Below are positions 17,705 to 26,331 of a DNA stretch of 64,000 nucleotides, in pieces. The stretch's first letter is position 1. Each line of letters starts with the position of its first letter. A program made the translations under genes and the position numbers. Source of the stretch: JAEUHO01 sp046350655. Lineage in GTDB: Bacteria > Planctomycetota > PLA2 > JAEUHO01. A model generated the notes under the pieces. That model was not told the DNA's origin, did no database searches, and saw only the letters and a list, made by a program, of their open reading frames with translations. The DNA lies in contig JAXMAB010000004.1 of the NCBI GenBank assembly GCA_046350655.1, positions 1-64,000 of the forward strand. The letters are read 5' to 3'.

Positions 17705-18175
17705 ATGGGCGAACACCTGTGCAGCGTCGGCTGGCGGCGCGACGGCGCGGCCTTCGTGGATCGGCGCTACAGCCGCCGCCACGAGTGGCGCTTCGACGGC
17801 GGCGTGGTGGTCCCGGCGTCCGCCTCGCCGCACGCGGTCCCCGCGCCGTACTCCGACGCGCGGTGCGTGGACCCCGAGGAGGCGTTCGTCGCCGCGCTCT
17901 CGAGCTGCCACATGTTGTCGTTCCTGTGGCTCGCGGCGCAGCGGGGCGTCGTCGTCGACGCCTACGACGACGACGCGGTCGGCACGATGGGGAAGAACGC
18001 CGCGGGCCGCGAGGGCGTGACGCGCGTCGTGCTGCGGCCCCGCGTGCGGTGCGCCGGGCCGCGTGTCCCGACCGACGACGAGCTCGACGCCCTCCACCAC
18101 GAGGCGCACGAGATCTGCTACATCGCGAACTCCGTCACCACGCAGGTCGACGTCGAGCCCGTCCGTCGCGCGTGA
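17705..18175 (+). CDS. OsmC-family peroxide-reducing protein
   Basis: 156 aa. The two family cysteines are present, in A-A-L-S-S-C-H-M (first third) and E-I-C-Y-I-A-N-S (C-terminal helix), with the central P-E-E-A-F-V-A-A-L helix. OsmC/Ohr proteins reduce organic hydroperoxides in the cytoplasm using lipoylated or other thiols. The ATG at 17705 is chosen because the longer in-frame extension lacks a ribosome site. It converges on the next gene with a 9-bp gap. Confidence 0.85.
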   Translation: MGEHLCSVGWRRDGAAFVDRRYSRRHEWRFDGGVVVPASASPHAVPAPYSDARCVDPEEAFVAALSSCHMLSFLWLAAQRGVVVDAYDDDAVGTMGKNAAGREGVTRVVLRPRVRCAGPRVPTDDELDALHHEAHEICYIANSVTTQVDVEPVRRA

Positions 18176-18184
18176 CCGGCGCGG

Positions 18185-18826
18185 TCAGCGCGGCGCGCGT
18201 CCCGCGAGCGGGGCGCCGACGGCGACGCGGACGTCGCCCACCTCGAGCGCCGCTCGCGGCTCGTCGTACGCCGGCGTCGGCACGCGGGGCACGGCCCACG
18301 CGCCGGCGGTCGGCAGGATCGCGACGAGGTCGCCGTCGCGCACGACCCACAGGGAGCGCAGCTCGGGCGGCTGGCGCGCGTCGCTCGGCGCGTCGGCGAA
18401 CCACCCGCCGACCGCGTGGCACGACGTGACCCGCAGCCACGCCTCGAACGCGCCGTCGGGCCCGGTTCGAGCCGCCAGGAAGGACCGGAACCGCGAGAGC
18501 GCCGTCGTCGTCGGGGGCACGCCGGGCGTCTGCGCCGCGTCGGGCCGCTCGCCCGGGCGACGTTCGAGCTCCTCGGCCCAGCGCACGTCCTCGGACACGT
18601 CGGCCCACGCCCTCGCGTCCGGCGGCGTCCCCGGCGCCTCCGGGCGCGGGCACACCCACACCCCCGCGACCGGCTGCCCCGTCGCCGCGTCGACGAGACG
18701 GCCCCTCACGCGGTAGACGTCGCTGGTGATGCCGAACCCCGTCGGCGCGAGCGCGCATTGCGCGACCGTCACCGCGACGACGAGGGCCGCGGCGACGGCC
18801 AAGGCCCGGGGCATCCACTTCGCCAT
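18185..18826 (-). CDS. Membrane-anchored or secreted protein of unknown function
   Basis: 213 aa. The N-terminal hydrophobic stretch (A-V-A-A-A-L-V-V-A-V-T-V-A) is followed by Q-C-A; the Cys near residue 24 lacks a canonical lipobox, so signal peptide or anchor is left open. After it, a R-G-R-L-V-D-A-A-T-G-Q-P-V segment is the beginning of a carboxypeptidase-regulatory-like beta-sandwich. The rest was not recognised. Confidence 0.6.
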   Translation of the reverse strand: MAKWMPRALAVAAALVVAVTVAQCALAPTGFGITSDVYRVRGRLVDAATGQPVAGVWVCPRPEAPGTPPDARAWADVSEDVRWAEELERRPGERPDAAQTPGVPPTTTALSRFRSFLAARTGPDGAFEAWLRVTSCHAVGGWFADAPSDARQPPELRSLWVVRDGDLVAILPTAGAWAVPRVPTPAYDEPRAALEVGDVRVAVGAPLAGRAPR

Positions 18827-18905
18827 GCCGGGATTGTGCCACCGCGTGCCGAGCCCGTCGGATCGCACGGGGCCTCGGCGGCGGCAGGACGCGGACGGCG
18901 GCGAC

Positions 18906-18944
18906 GGGACCGCGCGGCCCGGCGGCCGCCGGGCCTCGCGGTCC
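18906..18944. repeat. Dispersed palindrome, complete hairpin copy
   Basis: Left arm GGGACCGCGCGGCCCGGC, centre GGCC, right arm GCCGGGCCTCGCGGTCC; one internal mismatch. The centre is itself self-complementary, so the hairpin is continuous. It lies 13 bp downstream of the SRPBCC stop (minus strand). There is no T-run, so a classical intrinsic terminator is not shown. Confidence 0.8.
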
Positions 18945-18957
18945 GGGAGGTCGATCG

Positions 18958-19413
18958 CTAGCCGGGGATCGCGGGCTCGACGAGCGCCGCCAGCATGGCG
19001 AGCGCCTCCTGCCAGCCGAGGTAGCACATCTCCGGCGGGATCACCGCGGGCACGCCCTCCTGAACCACGTTCAGCTCGGTGCCGCAGGCCACGGGGCGGA
19101 GCGTGATCGTCGCGGTCATCTCGCCCGGCAGGTTCGGGTCGTCGAAGCGGTCGGTGTAGCGGATCCTCTCGTTCGGCTTCAGCTCGAGGTACGTGCCCCC
19201 GAACGAGTGCGCTTGGCCCGTCGCGAAGTTCGTGAACGACATGCGGTACGTGCCGCCGACGCGCGCGTCGAGGTGGTGGACCTCGCCGGTGAAGCCGTGG
19301 GGCGGCAGCCACTTCACCTTCGCCTTGGGGTCGAGGAACGCGCGGTAGACGCGCTCGGGAGGCGCCTTCAGCACGCGGTGGAGACGGATCGTGTTCGTGG
19401 CGGGCGCGGTCAT
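18958..19413 (-). CDS. SRPBCC (AHSA1-like) ligand-binding protein
   Basis: 151 aa. Typical START/Bet v1-like order: R-V-L-K-A-P-P-E-R-V-Y-R-A-F at the N-terminus, K-W-L-P-P-H-G-F, a D-x-R-V-G-G-T-Y strand, G-x-Y-L-E-L, and C-terminal G-W-Q-E-A-L-A. It binds a hydrophobic ligand; the biological role cannot be inferred from the sequence. Divergent from the gene at 19517. Confidence 0.82.
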   Translation of the reverse strand: MTAPATNTIRLHRVLKAPPERVYRAFLDPKAKVKWLPPHGFTGEVHHLDARVGGTYRMSFTNFATGQAHSFGGTYLELKPNERIRYTDRFDDPNLPGEMTATITLRPVACGTELNVVQEGVPAVIPPEMCYLGWQEALAMLAALVEPAIPG

Positions 19414-19516
19414 GGCGAGGGCCTCCGTGGGGGCGGGCAAACGTACCGCCGTGGCGAGGGACCGCCGCGATCGCCCACCCGGGCCCAAGACCCCGGCCGT
19501 CGGCGACGATGGCGGC

Positions 19517-19918
19517 ATGAACGCCCCCGCGCCCCGGTTCCTCCGCACCCCCGCGTGGTTGCTCGTCGGCCTCACGGGCAGCCGGCCCGGCGTCCTCGAG
19601 CTGGCCGACGGCCGGCTCGCGTTCACCGCCGACGACGGCCGCGTCTTCGAGGCCGCCCGCGGCGACGTCACCGACGTCGTGTTCCCGTGGTTCTACTTCG
19701 GCGGCGGCGTGAAGCTGACGGTCGCGGGCACGCGGCACCGCCTCTCGTTCGTGCGCCCGAACGGCGCCGAGGTCGTCCCCGCGCGCCTCGTGGACGGGAC
19801 CGGCGACGGCGCGGGCGGCGCGCTCGCGCTCCTGACCGCGCACGAGAAGCTCCGCGACATCGGCGAGGGCCGCGCGGCCGGCAAGGCGTGGAAGGCCGCG
19901 CTCCTCGCGCCGTCCTGA
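19517..19918 (+). CDS. Hypothetical protein with a PH/GRAM-like beta domain
   Basis: 133 aa. A beta-rich core (G-V-L-E-L-A-D-G-R-L-A-F-T then V-T-D-V-V-F-P-W and a G-G-V-K-L-T-V segment) resembles the bacterial PH-like fold that reads V-F-E, I-x-D-V, V-x-L. The family is not identified. It converges on the metallopeptidase gene, 28 bp between stops. Confidence 0.55.
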   Translation: MNAPAPRFLRTPAWLLVGLTGSRPGVLELADGRLAFTADDGRVFEAARGDVTDVVFPWFYFGGGVKLTVAGTRHRLSFVRPNGAEVVPARLVDGTGDGAGGALALLTAHEKLRDIGEGRAAGKAWKAALLAPS

Positions 19919-19946
19919 ACGTCGTCCCGCCGCGCGCCGCGCGGCG

Positions 19947-20831
19947 TCAGCGCGGCGTCGACTTCGGGGCGTTCGGGGCGTTCGGGGCCTTCGGGGCCGG
20001 CGTCGCCGCGTCCTTCGGGCGCTCGACCGCGCCGGACGCCTCGAGGATGTGCTCCCACTGCGCGAACCGCGTGGGGGACCGCCGCCGCAGTTCGTCGAGC
20101 CGCGCGGGCCCGGCGTCGAGGCAGATCGCGTACACGAGCGCGAACTCCGCGAGGTCCTCGTGGACCACCGAGTCGCCGTACTCCGACACCGACACCTGGT
20201 CCTTCGCGACCGCCTCGCCCCACGCCTCGAGGGTCTTCGGCGCGCCGCGCGTCGTGCGCTGCTCGAGGACGTGGCCGCACTCGTGCACGAGCACGAACAC
20301 GTTCGCCTGCGGGATCACGTTGAGGTAGTCCTGCGAGCCGTGCGCCGCCGCGCCGCCGAGCTCCGGGTAGACCGCGAGCCCGGCCTTCCCGTCCTCCGAC
20401 ACGATCTCGAGCATCCGCCGGTACGGCACGGGCAGGCGCCGGACGTGCGCGAACACGTCCGCCGGCGCGAGCTTCGTCGCGTCCGCGATCGTGACCTTGA
20501 ACGTGACGGTCCCCAGCGACGCGACCCACTGCCGGCCCGGCGACTTGTCGTTCGGCATCGCCACGGCCTTCGGGCCCGACACGAGCTTCGGGACGTCGGC
20601 GTTCGACGCGCCGAACGTGGCCGCGAACGGCCGCACGAAGTCCACGAGGCGCTCGACCTTCGGCGCGGCCGGCGGGGGCGTGCTCGCCGCGCCCGTCCCG
20701 GCGTCGCGCGCCGGCTTCGGCGCCTTCGGGGGCGGCACGGGCTCGTCCGCGGCCGAGGCGGGGAGCGCGAGGCCCGTCGCCAGCCAGAGGAGGGAGACCA
20801 CGACGGGCCCGAGCGGACGGAGGGGCTTCAT
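19947..20831 (-). CDS. Secreted putative zinc metallopeptidase (HECGH)
   Basis: 294 aa. Signal peptide to about A-S-A-A-D (residue 28), then a Pro/Lys-rich linker. The H-E-x-x-H zinc motif is H183-E-C-G-H187. The downstream H-E-D-L-A-E-F segment near residue 220 could give a third ligand, as in gluzincin-like enzymes. The C-terminus is a low-complexity tail of A-P-N repeats encoded by the short tandem repeat at 19963-19999. Substrate and family unassigned. Confidence 0.68.
   Translation of the reverse strand: MKPLRPLGPVVVSLLWLATGLALPASAADEPVPPPKAPKPARDAGTGAASTPPPAAPKVERLVDFVRPFAATFGASNADVPKLVSGPKAVAMPNDKSPGRQWVASLGTVTFKVTIADATKLAPADVFAHVRRLPVPYRRMLEIVSEDGKAGLAVYPELGGAAAHGSQDYLNVIPQANVFVLVHECGHVLEQRTTRGAPKTLEAWGEAVAKDQVSVSEYGDSVVHEDLAEFALVYAICLDAGPARLDELRRRSPTRFAQWEHILEASGAVERPKDAATPAPKAPNAPNAPKSTPR
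19963..19999. repeat. Short tandem repeat, TTCGGGGCG/TTCGGGGCC units
   Basis: About four 9-bp units inside the last codons of the metallopeptidase gene, coding A-P-N/A-P-K steps. A likely slippage site; copy number may vary between strains. Confidence 0.6.
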
Positions 20832-20890
20832 GGGGCCGCAGCCTACGCGGTCGAGCGCCGCGCGGCGACGCCCGCCGCGCCCGGAACCGG

Positions 20891-20902
20891 CCGGGCCTCG
20901 CG
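20891..20902. repeat. Dispersed palindromic element, half copy
   Basis: CCGGGCCTCGCG between two minus-strand genes, 20 bp downstream of the stop at 20923. Confidence 0.65.
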
Positions 20903-20922
20903 TGCCCCGCGCCGGGCGGCCG

Positions 20923-21930
20923 TCACGCCGTCGTGAGCCCGCTCGTCGCGCGGCAGAGGTCGTCGTGGAGCCGCCGCACGGCCTCGACGCGCGCGTCGGA
21001 CCGCCCCGCGCCGATCGTCTCGACGTACCGGCACGACGCGAAGGCCCTCGCGGCCGCCTCGTACCGCCGCACCCAGGCGACCCGCGCCGCGAGCTTCGCC
21101 GCGTCGCGCACCGGCCACGTCCCGCCCGCGCGGAAGTGCTCGGGCACGCCCGCGCGCCAGGGCTTGGGGCTCACGCGCGCGCGGAAACACCGTTGCAGGC
21201 GGCACATCTGCACGTACAGCGCGTCGGCCTCGACGAACCGCATGAACTCGAACGACGCGTCGTCGGACGCGTCGAACGTCGCGTGCAGCGGCAGGAGCCG
21301 GGCGCCCGCCGGCGTCGCGTAGACGGCGACGCGCCAGTCGGGGTGCGCCTCGCACCACGCGCGCGTCCGCGCGAGCGCCCACGCGAGCGGGTCGCGGAGG
21401 TGGAGGTCGCGGCGCTCCGCGAGCTTCCGCACGATCGCGGTCAGGGTCCCCACGACGGCGAGGCCCGCGCCGCCGCCGGCCCACACGCTCCACCCGAACA
21501 GCAACGGCCCGGCGAGGAGCCCCACGACGAGCCCGCCGAGCGCGCCGACGCAGCCCGCGAGCCCGACCTGCGACGTCCGTTCGTCCACGTCCACGAACAT
21601 CGCGCGCGTGGTGTTGAGGCACGCGGCGCCGTACGCGTTGCGCGTCACGACGGCGTCGAGCGCCGGGTGCTCGGCGAGGATCTCCTCGCGGATCGGCAGG
21701 CCGTCGGCGCCCGCGTACGCGACCGCGCGCTCGCGCCGCGTGAACGCCGCGAGCGCGTCGGGACCGCCCTCGCGGAGCGCCGCGACGGCCTCCTCGACGC
21801 GCTGCCGCGCGTGGGTGTCGGCCTCCTCCTGACCCGCCGACGACCAGCCGAACCGGCGGACCGTGACCCGCTTGCGGCCGGCGAGCGGCTCGCGATGCGA
21901 CGCTTCGGACCAGTACCGCGGGATGAACAT
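20923..21930 (-). CDS. Hypothetical membrane protein (MFIPRYW-type N-terminus)
   Basis: 335 aa. The ATG at 21930 is preferred because GGAAAGG lies a few bases upstream; an ATG 45 bp further up has no ribosome site. It begins M-F-I-P-R-Y-W and has a conserved-looking V-R-R-F-G-W-S stretch, then an acidic/Arg helical region. Two or three hydrophobic segments lie near residues ~120-175, and a cytosolic C-terminal half follows. I recognise the N-terminal pattern as recurring in uncharacterised bacterial proteins but know no function. Confidence 0.65.
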   Translation of the reverse strand: MFIPRYWSEASHREPLAGRKRVTVRRFGWSSAGQEEADTHARQRVEEAVAALREGGPDALAAFTRRERAVAYAGADGLPIREEILAEHPALDAVVTRNAYGAACLNTTRAMFVDVDERTSQVGLAGCVGALGGLVVGLLAGPLLFGWSVWAGGGAGLAVVGTLTAIVRKLAERRDLHLRDPLAWALARTRAWCEAHPDWRVAVYATPAGARLLPLHATFDASDDASFEFMRFVEADALYVQMCRLQRCFRARVSPKPWRAGVPEHFRAGGTWPVRDAAKLAARVAWVRRYEAAARAFASCRYVETIGAGRSDARVEAVRRLHDDLCRATSGLTTA

Positions 21931-21995
21931 CGCCTTTCCAGCGTACGGCGTCGCTGCGCCAGGTCCCCATGACATCGGGACGGCGACCCCTTCCC

Positions 21996-22030
21996 GGGAC
22001 CGCGAGGCCCGGCGGCCGGCGGGCCTCGCG
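21996..22030. repeat. Dispersed palindrome, inverted pair
   Basis: CGCGAGGCCC (22001-22010) and GGGCCTCGCG (22021-22030) form a perfect 10-bp stem around GGCGGCCGGC. The outer GGGAC of the left arm has no partner. It lies 48 bp downstream of the chorismate mutase stop. Confidence 0.78.
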
Positions 22031-22077
22031 TCACGGCGCCGGGGCTCCGCGTCCCGGGGCCGTGGTCGGTCGGCCGT

Positions 22078-22368
22078 TCAGCGCGCGCGGCGCGCGCCCA
22101 CGACGAGGCGGCGCGACGCGTCGAAGATCGCGCGGAACACGCGTGCGAGGTCGCGGCGCGGCAGGCCCTCGGGAGCGGCGTCGAGCACGGCGCGCAGCAT
22201 GGCGCGTTCGCGGGCGGGGTCGGCGGCGGGCAGGCCCGCGCGGGCCTTGCGCGCCGCGATGTCGAGCGCGAGGCGCGCGCGCGCCTGCACCGTCGCGGCG
22301 AGGCGCGCGTTCAGGCGGTCCATCCGCGCGCGGAGTCGGACGACGTCGGGGGGCGGGGTGGGGGACAC
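22078..22368 (-). CDS. Chorismate mutase-like protein (AroQ class)
   Basis: 96 aa, all helical. The pattern L-R-A-R-M-D-R-L-N-A-R-L, R-A-R-L-A-x-x-I-A-A-R-K, then D-x-A-R-E-R-A-M-L and a terminal F-R-A-I-F-D-A-S-R-R-L is the AroQ fold, with the usual Arg and Lys contacts for chorismate. It would convert chorismate to prephenate. The GTG start at 22368 is needed to keep helix 1 intact. Divergent from the U32 gene with only 38 bp between starts, so their promoters overlap. N-Asn in place of the usual Asp/Asn-Ile in helix 1 leaves some doubt. Confidence 0.72.
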   Translation of the reverse strand: MSPTPPPDVVRLRARMDRLNARLAATVQARARLALDIAARKARAGLPAADPARERAMLRAVLDAAPEGLPRRDLARVFRAIFDASRRLVVGARRAR

Positions 22369-22406
22369 GCGGGGAGGAACCTCGTCGCGATGGTAGCGTC
22401 CCCGCC

Positions 22407-25094
22407 ATGCCCGACGCGAACCTCCCCCGGACGACCGCGCCGGCGCCGCACGCGACGACCGCGCGCCGCCCCGAGGTGCTCGCGCCCGCGGGCGACGAGA
22501 CCGCGCTCGCGGCCGCCCTCGCGGCGGGGGCCGACGCCGTCTACTTCGGGCTCGAGGAGGGGTTCAACGCGCGGGCCCGCGCCGGCAACTTCTCGCTCGC
22601 GACCCTCGACGCGACCGTGGCGCGGATCCACCGGGCGGGCGCGCGGGCCTATCTGGCGATGAACACGCTCGTGTTCGAGACGGAGCTCGCGTTCGTCGAG
22701 CGCGTGGTGCGGCGCGCGGCCGAGAGCGGCGTCGACGCGCTCATCGTGCAGGACCCCGCGGTCGCGCTGCTCGCGCGGGCGATCGCCCCGGCGATGGAGG
22801 TCCACGCGAGCACGCAGATGACGATCTCGAGCCCCGAGGGCGCGCGGTTCGCGCGGGCGCTCGGCGTGACGCGGGTCGTCGTGCCGCGCGAGCTCTCGGT
22901 GGACGAGATCCGCCGCTTCGCGTCGGGGACCGACCTCGAGCTCGAGGCGTTCGTGCACGGCGCGCTGTGCGTGTCGTGGTCGGGGCAGTGCCTGACGTCG
23001 GCGACGTGGAGCGGCCGGTCGGCGAACCGCGGCGAGTGTGCGCAGTCGTGCCGGCTGCCGTACGACCTCGTCCTCGACGGGAAGGCGCGCGACCTCGGCG
23101 ACGTGAAGTACCTGCTCTCGCCGAAGGACCTCGCGGGCCTGCGCGCCGTCGAGGACCTCGCGGGCATCGGCGTCCACGGCCTCAAGATCGAGGGGCGGCA
23201 GAAGAACGCGGCCTACGTCTTCACGGCGACGCAGACGTACCGGCGCTGGGTCGACGCGGTGGCCCGCGGCGCCGACGTCGCCGACCGCGACCGCGTGCGG
23301 GCCGACCTGCTGCGGGCGAGCCTCGCCTACACGCGCGGGTTCTCCGACGGCTTCCTCGGCGGCTCGGACCACCAGACGCTCGTCGAGGGGCGCTTCCCCA
23401 AGCACCGCGGCGTGCCGCTCGGGCGCGTCGTCCGCGTCCTTTCCGACGGCGTGCTCGTCGAGCGCGACGACGAGGTGCGGCCGTGGACGGGCGGGCTCGC
23501 CGCTGACGCGCGCCGGACCGGCCCCGAGGGCGCACCCGTCGCGGCGCTGCGCGGGCTCGGCGGGTCGGGCACCGCGAGCGACGGGCCGGCGCCGGCCCCG
23601 ATCGAGGTGCGCGCGGGCATGGGCGTCGTCTTCGACGCGGGGCAACCCGAGGACCAGGCGGAGCCGGGCGGGCCCGTCTTCCGCGTGGACGCGACGCCGC
23701 ACGGCTGGCGGCTCGGGTTCGGGCGGCCGGGCCCCGACCTCACGCGCGTGCTGCCCGGCCAGCGCGTGTGGGTGACGAGCGACCCGCTGATCGCGCGCGA
23801 GGCCGAGCGCGTCGTCGGCGCCGACGAGCCGTCGGGCCGCGTGCCCATGACCCTGACCGTCCGCGGGCGCGAGGGCGCGCCGCTCGAGGTCGAGGCGCGG
23901 GCGGGCCACGCGACGGCGTCGGCCGTGTCGGCGATGCCGCTCGTCGCGGCGAAGGGCGCGGGCCTCGACGACGCGCTCGTCCGCGACAAGCTCGGCGCGA
24001 CCGGCGGCACGCCGCTGCGGCTCGAGACGCTCGACCTCGCGGGCCTCGCGCCGGGGCTCCACCTGCCCGTCTCGGAGCTCAAGACGCTGCGCCGCCGCGT
24101 CGTCGAGACGCTGGTCGCCGCGATCGAGCGCGGGCCGACGCGGGCGGTCGTGCGCGAGCCCGTGCTGCCGGCCCTCCTCGCGGCGGCGCGCGTGGCGCCG
24201 ACGCCCGCCGCCGCGGCCGCGCCGCCGGCGCTGCTGCCCCTCTGCCGCCAGGACGGCCAGCTCGAGGCGGTGATCGACGCGGGCCTGCCCGAGGTCGAGC
24301 TCGACTGGATGGAGATGGTCGGCCTCGCGAAGGCCGTCGCGCGCGCGCGCGGAGCCGGTCGACGCGTGACGCTCGCGACGGTGCGCGTGCAGAAGCCCGG
24401 CGAGGAGGGCTACGACCGTCGCCTCGAGGCGCTCGACCCCGACGCCGTGCTCGTGCGGCACTGGGGCGCGCTCGTCCACTTCCAGGAGGCGGCCGCGCGC
24501 CCCGCCGCGGGGGCGGCCCGCCGCCCGCTCCTCCACGGCGACTTCTCGCTCAACGTCACCAACTCCATCGCGGCCGCGGAGCTCCTCCGCCGCGGCCTCG
24601 ACACGCTGACGGTCTCCCACGACCTCGACCTCCGCCAGCTCACCGCGCTCCTCGACGCGTCCGACCCCGCGCGCTGCACCGTGGTGCTCCACCACCGCAT
24701 GCCGACGTTCCACACCGAGCACTGCGTCTACGCGCACCTGCTCTCCCAGGGCCGCGACTTCCACACGTGCGGCCGGCCGTGCGAGAGGCACCAGGTCTCG
24801 CTGCGCGACGGCAAGGGCCGCGAGCACCCCGTCATCGTCGACGTCGGGTGCCGCAACACGGTCTTCCACGCGGAGCCCGTGAGCGCGGCGGCGGTCGTGC
24901 CCGACCTGCTCGCGCGCGGCGTGCGCCGGTTCCGCGTCGAGTTCGTCCGCGAGACGCGGGCCGAGGCGCGCGCCGTGCTCGAGGCCTACCGCGACCTGCT
25001 CGCGGGCCGCATCGACCCGCGCGAGGCGCTCGCGCGCACCGGCGCGGCCTCGCAGGTCGGCGTCTCGCCCGCGCCCATGAGCGTGATGGCCTGA
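22407..25094 (+). CDS. Peptidase U32-family protein, long form (RlhA/DUF3656-like)
   Basis: 895 aa. The N-terminal TIM-barrel-like U32 domain starts V-L-A-P-A-G-D (residue ~28), with Y-F-G-L-E, N-T-L-V, the H-A-S-T-Q-M-T strand and H-G-A-L-C-V-S-W-S-G-Q-C followed by N-R-G-E-C-A-Q-S-C-R. These are the Cys ligands of U32 proteins. K-I-E-G-R precedes a DUF3656-like middle, and a further Cys/His set (H-T-E-H-C-V, H-T-C-G-R-P-C-E, D-V-G-C-R) closes the protein. Several U32 members once called collagenases are prephenate-dependent RNA hydroxylases (TrhP, RlhA). The adjacent, divergent chorismate mutase could supply prephenate, which makes the RNA-hydroxylase role attractive (inference). Confidence 0.85.
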   Translation: MPDANLPRTTAPAPHATTARRPEVLAPAGDETALAAALAAGADAVYFGLEEGFNARARAGNFSLATLDATVARIHRAGARAYLAMNTLVFETELAFVERVVRRAAESGVDALIVQDPAVALLARAIAPAMEVHASTQMTISSPEGARFARALGVTRVVVPRELSVDEIRRFASGTDLELEAFVHGALCVSWSGQCLTSATWSGRSANRGECAQSCRLPYDLVLDGKARDLGDVKYLLSPKDLAGLRAVEDLAGIGVHGLKIEGRQKNAAYVFTATQTYRRWVDAVARGADVADRDRVRADLLRASLAYTRGFSDGFLGGSDHQTLVEGRFPKHRGVPLGRVVRVLSDGVLVERDDEVRPWTGGLAADARRTGPEGAPVAALRGLGGSGTASDGPAPAPIEVRAGMGVVFDAGQPEDQAEPGGPVFRVDATPHGWRLGFGRPGPDLTRVLPGQRVWVTSDPLIAREAERVVGADEPSGRVPMTLTVRGREGAPLEVEARAGHATASAVSAMPLVAAKGAGLDDALVRDKLGATGGTPLRLETLDLAGLAPGLHLPVSELKTLRRRVVETLVAAIERGPTRAVVREPVLPALLAAARVAPTPAAAAAPPALLPLCRQDGQLEAVIDAGLPEVELDWMEMVGLAKAVARARGAGRRVTLATVRVQKPGEEGYDRRLEALDPDAVLVRHWGALVHFQEAAARPAAGAARRPLLHGDFSLNVTNSIAAAELLRRGLDTLTVSHDLDLRQLTALLDASDPARCTVVLHHRMPTFHTEHCVYAHLLSQGRDFHTCGRPCERHQVSLRDGKGREHPVIVDVGCRNTVFHAEPVSAAAVVPDLLARGVRRFRVEFVRETRAEARAVLEAYRDLLAGRIDPREALARTGAASQVGVSPAPMSVMA

Positions 25095-25106
25095 CGCGTC
25101 CCCGCG

Positions 25107-25117
25107 CGGGCCTCGCG
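25107..25117. repeat. Dispersed palindromic element, half copy
   Basis: CGGGCCTCGCG 12 bp after the U32 stop. Confidence 0.6.
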
Positions 25118-25265
25118 TGAGGGACGCGGGGCCGCTCCCCTCGGCGCCGGGTGGGGGGGGCGCCGGGGGATCCGGCCGTCTCCGCGCCGGACCGGAGGGT
25201 CCGGGCGGCGCGACCGTAGAATCCCCCCCCGTTGCCCGGCCCCGGCCGAGGCCTTGGAGGCGTCC

Positions 25266-26264
25266 GTGCGTCGATTCCCTCGTCTCGCTCCGTCCGCGCT
25301 CGCCCTGCTCCTCGCGTTCGCCGCGCCCGTCGCGCGCGCGGCCGGCACCGCGGAGGCCGAGAAGGCCGTCGCCGCGGCCGAGTCCGACCCGTCCAAGGCC
25401 GCGGCCGCCAAGACCGCCGTCGCCGCCGCGATCGAGGCCGACCCGAAGGCGGTCGCGCCTCGCCTGCTGGAGGCGCGCGTCCTCGCCGTCGAGGCGAAGG
25501 GCAAGAAGACGGCGCAGCGCGCGGCGGCCTACGCGCTCGTCTTCGACGCGCTCGCGAAGGCGTCCGAGCTCGACCCGTGGGACCCGGCGCCCTTCAAGCT
25601 CAAGTCCGACGTGATGACGGCCATGGGCACGCCCGACCACGAGGCGTACGCCGAGGCCCTGCGCGCGACCGCGATCCGCAGCCCCGGCGACGCGACGGCG
25701 CGCGAGGCCTACACGCGCCACACGGGCAAGGTCCCGACGATCGTCGCGGGCGACCCGATGCCGAAGGTGTCGTGGAAGGACGCCGAGGGCAAGGACGTCA
25801 CGGCGGCCAGCCTCTACGCGAAGGGCGCGGTCGTGATCGAGCTGTACCGCTCGGCGGTCTGGTGCCCGTTCTGCATGAAGCAGCTCATCGTGCTGCACGA
25901 CAACGTGGACAAGCTCGCCAAGGAGGGCCTCTCGGTCGTCGCGTGCTCGCCGGACACGACGGAGACGATCGCGAAGATCGCCAAGGAAGGCCTCAAGGAC
26001 AAGAAGCCCTACCGCGTGCCGCTCCTCTCCGACCCCGAGGGCAAGACGGCCGACAAGCTCGGCGTGCTGAACCCCGAGACGGTGAAGCCCGACACGGCGA
26101 AGGACGCGTTCGGCCTGCCGTTCCCCACGACGATCATCGTGGACGGCAAGGGCATCATCCGCTTCGTGAAGACGCACGGCGACCACCGCGACCGCGTCAA
26201 GCCCGAGGAGATGATCGCGGTCGGCAAGAAGATCCGCGCGTCCGAGGCCGCCCCGACGAAGTGA
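25266..26264 (+). CDS. Exported redoxin (AhpC/TSA, thioredoxin-like) with N-terminal helical region
   Basis: 332 aa. GTG at 25266 with GGAGG at 25256-25260; an upstream TTG lies on the ribosome site. Signal peptide to ~residue 25. Residues 30-150 are Ala/Lys-rich helices with a TPR-like appearance. The redoxin domain follows: D-P-M-P near 163, then W-C-P-F-C with C200 and C203, and later F-P-T-T-I-I-V-D, the cis-Pro strand. The CPFC pair suggests disulfide exchange or peroxide reduction outside the membrane. It converges on the next gene with a complete palindrome in the gap. Confidence 0.82.
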   Translation: MRRFPRLAPSALALLLAFAAPVARAAGTAEAEKAVAAAESDPSKAAAAKTAVAAAIEADPKAVAPRLLEARVLAVEAKGKKTAQRAAAYALVFDALAKASELDPWDPAPFKLKSDVMTAMGTPDHEAYAEALRATAIRSPGDATAREAYTRHTGKVPTIVAGDPMPKVSWKDAEGKDVTAASLYAKGAVVIELYRSAVWCPFCMKQLIVLHDNVDKLAKEGLSVVACSPDTTETIAKIAKEGLKDKKPYRVPLLSDPEGKTADKLGVLNPETVKPDTAKDAFGLPFPTTIIVDGKGIIRFVKTHGDHRDRVKPEEMIAVGKKIRASEAAPTK

Positions 26265-26281
26265 CGTCGCGGTCGGAGATT

Positions 26282-26323
26282 CGGGACCGCGAGGCCCGGC
26301 GGCCGCCGGGCCTCGCGCTCCCG
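26282..26323. repeat. Dispersed palindrome, most complete hairpin copy
   Basis: Left arm CGGGACCGCGAGGCCCGGC, centre GGCC, right arm GCCGGGCCTCGCGCTCCCG: 19-bp arms with one mismatch. It sits between the convergent stops at 26264 (+) and 26332 (-), where a bidirectional terminator would be expected. Confidence 0.85.
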
Positions 26324-26331
26324 GACCCCGG

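Noticed and set aside
22311..26186. Open frame of 1291 codons on the minus strand opposite the U32 and redoxin genes
   Set aside because: Composition is antisense-like (Arg, Val, Asp, Leu repeats), and it crosses two well-supported plus-strand genes and the chorismate mutase start.
26282..26323. Classical rho-independent terminator
   Set aside because: Strong stem between convergent genes but no T-run on either side, and another full copy (33701) lies between divergent genes. Kept as a repeat with possible termination role.
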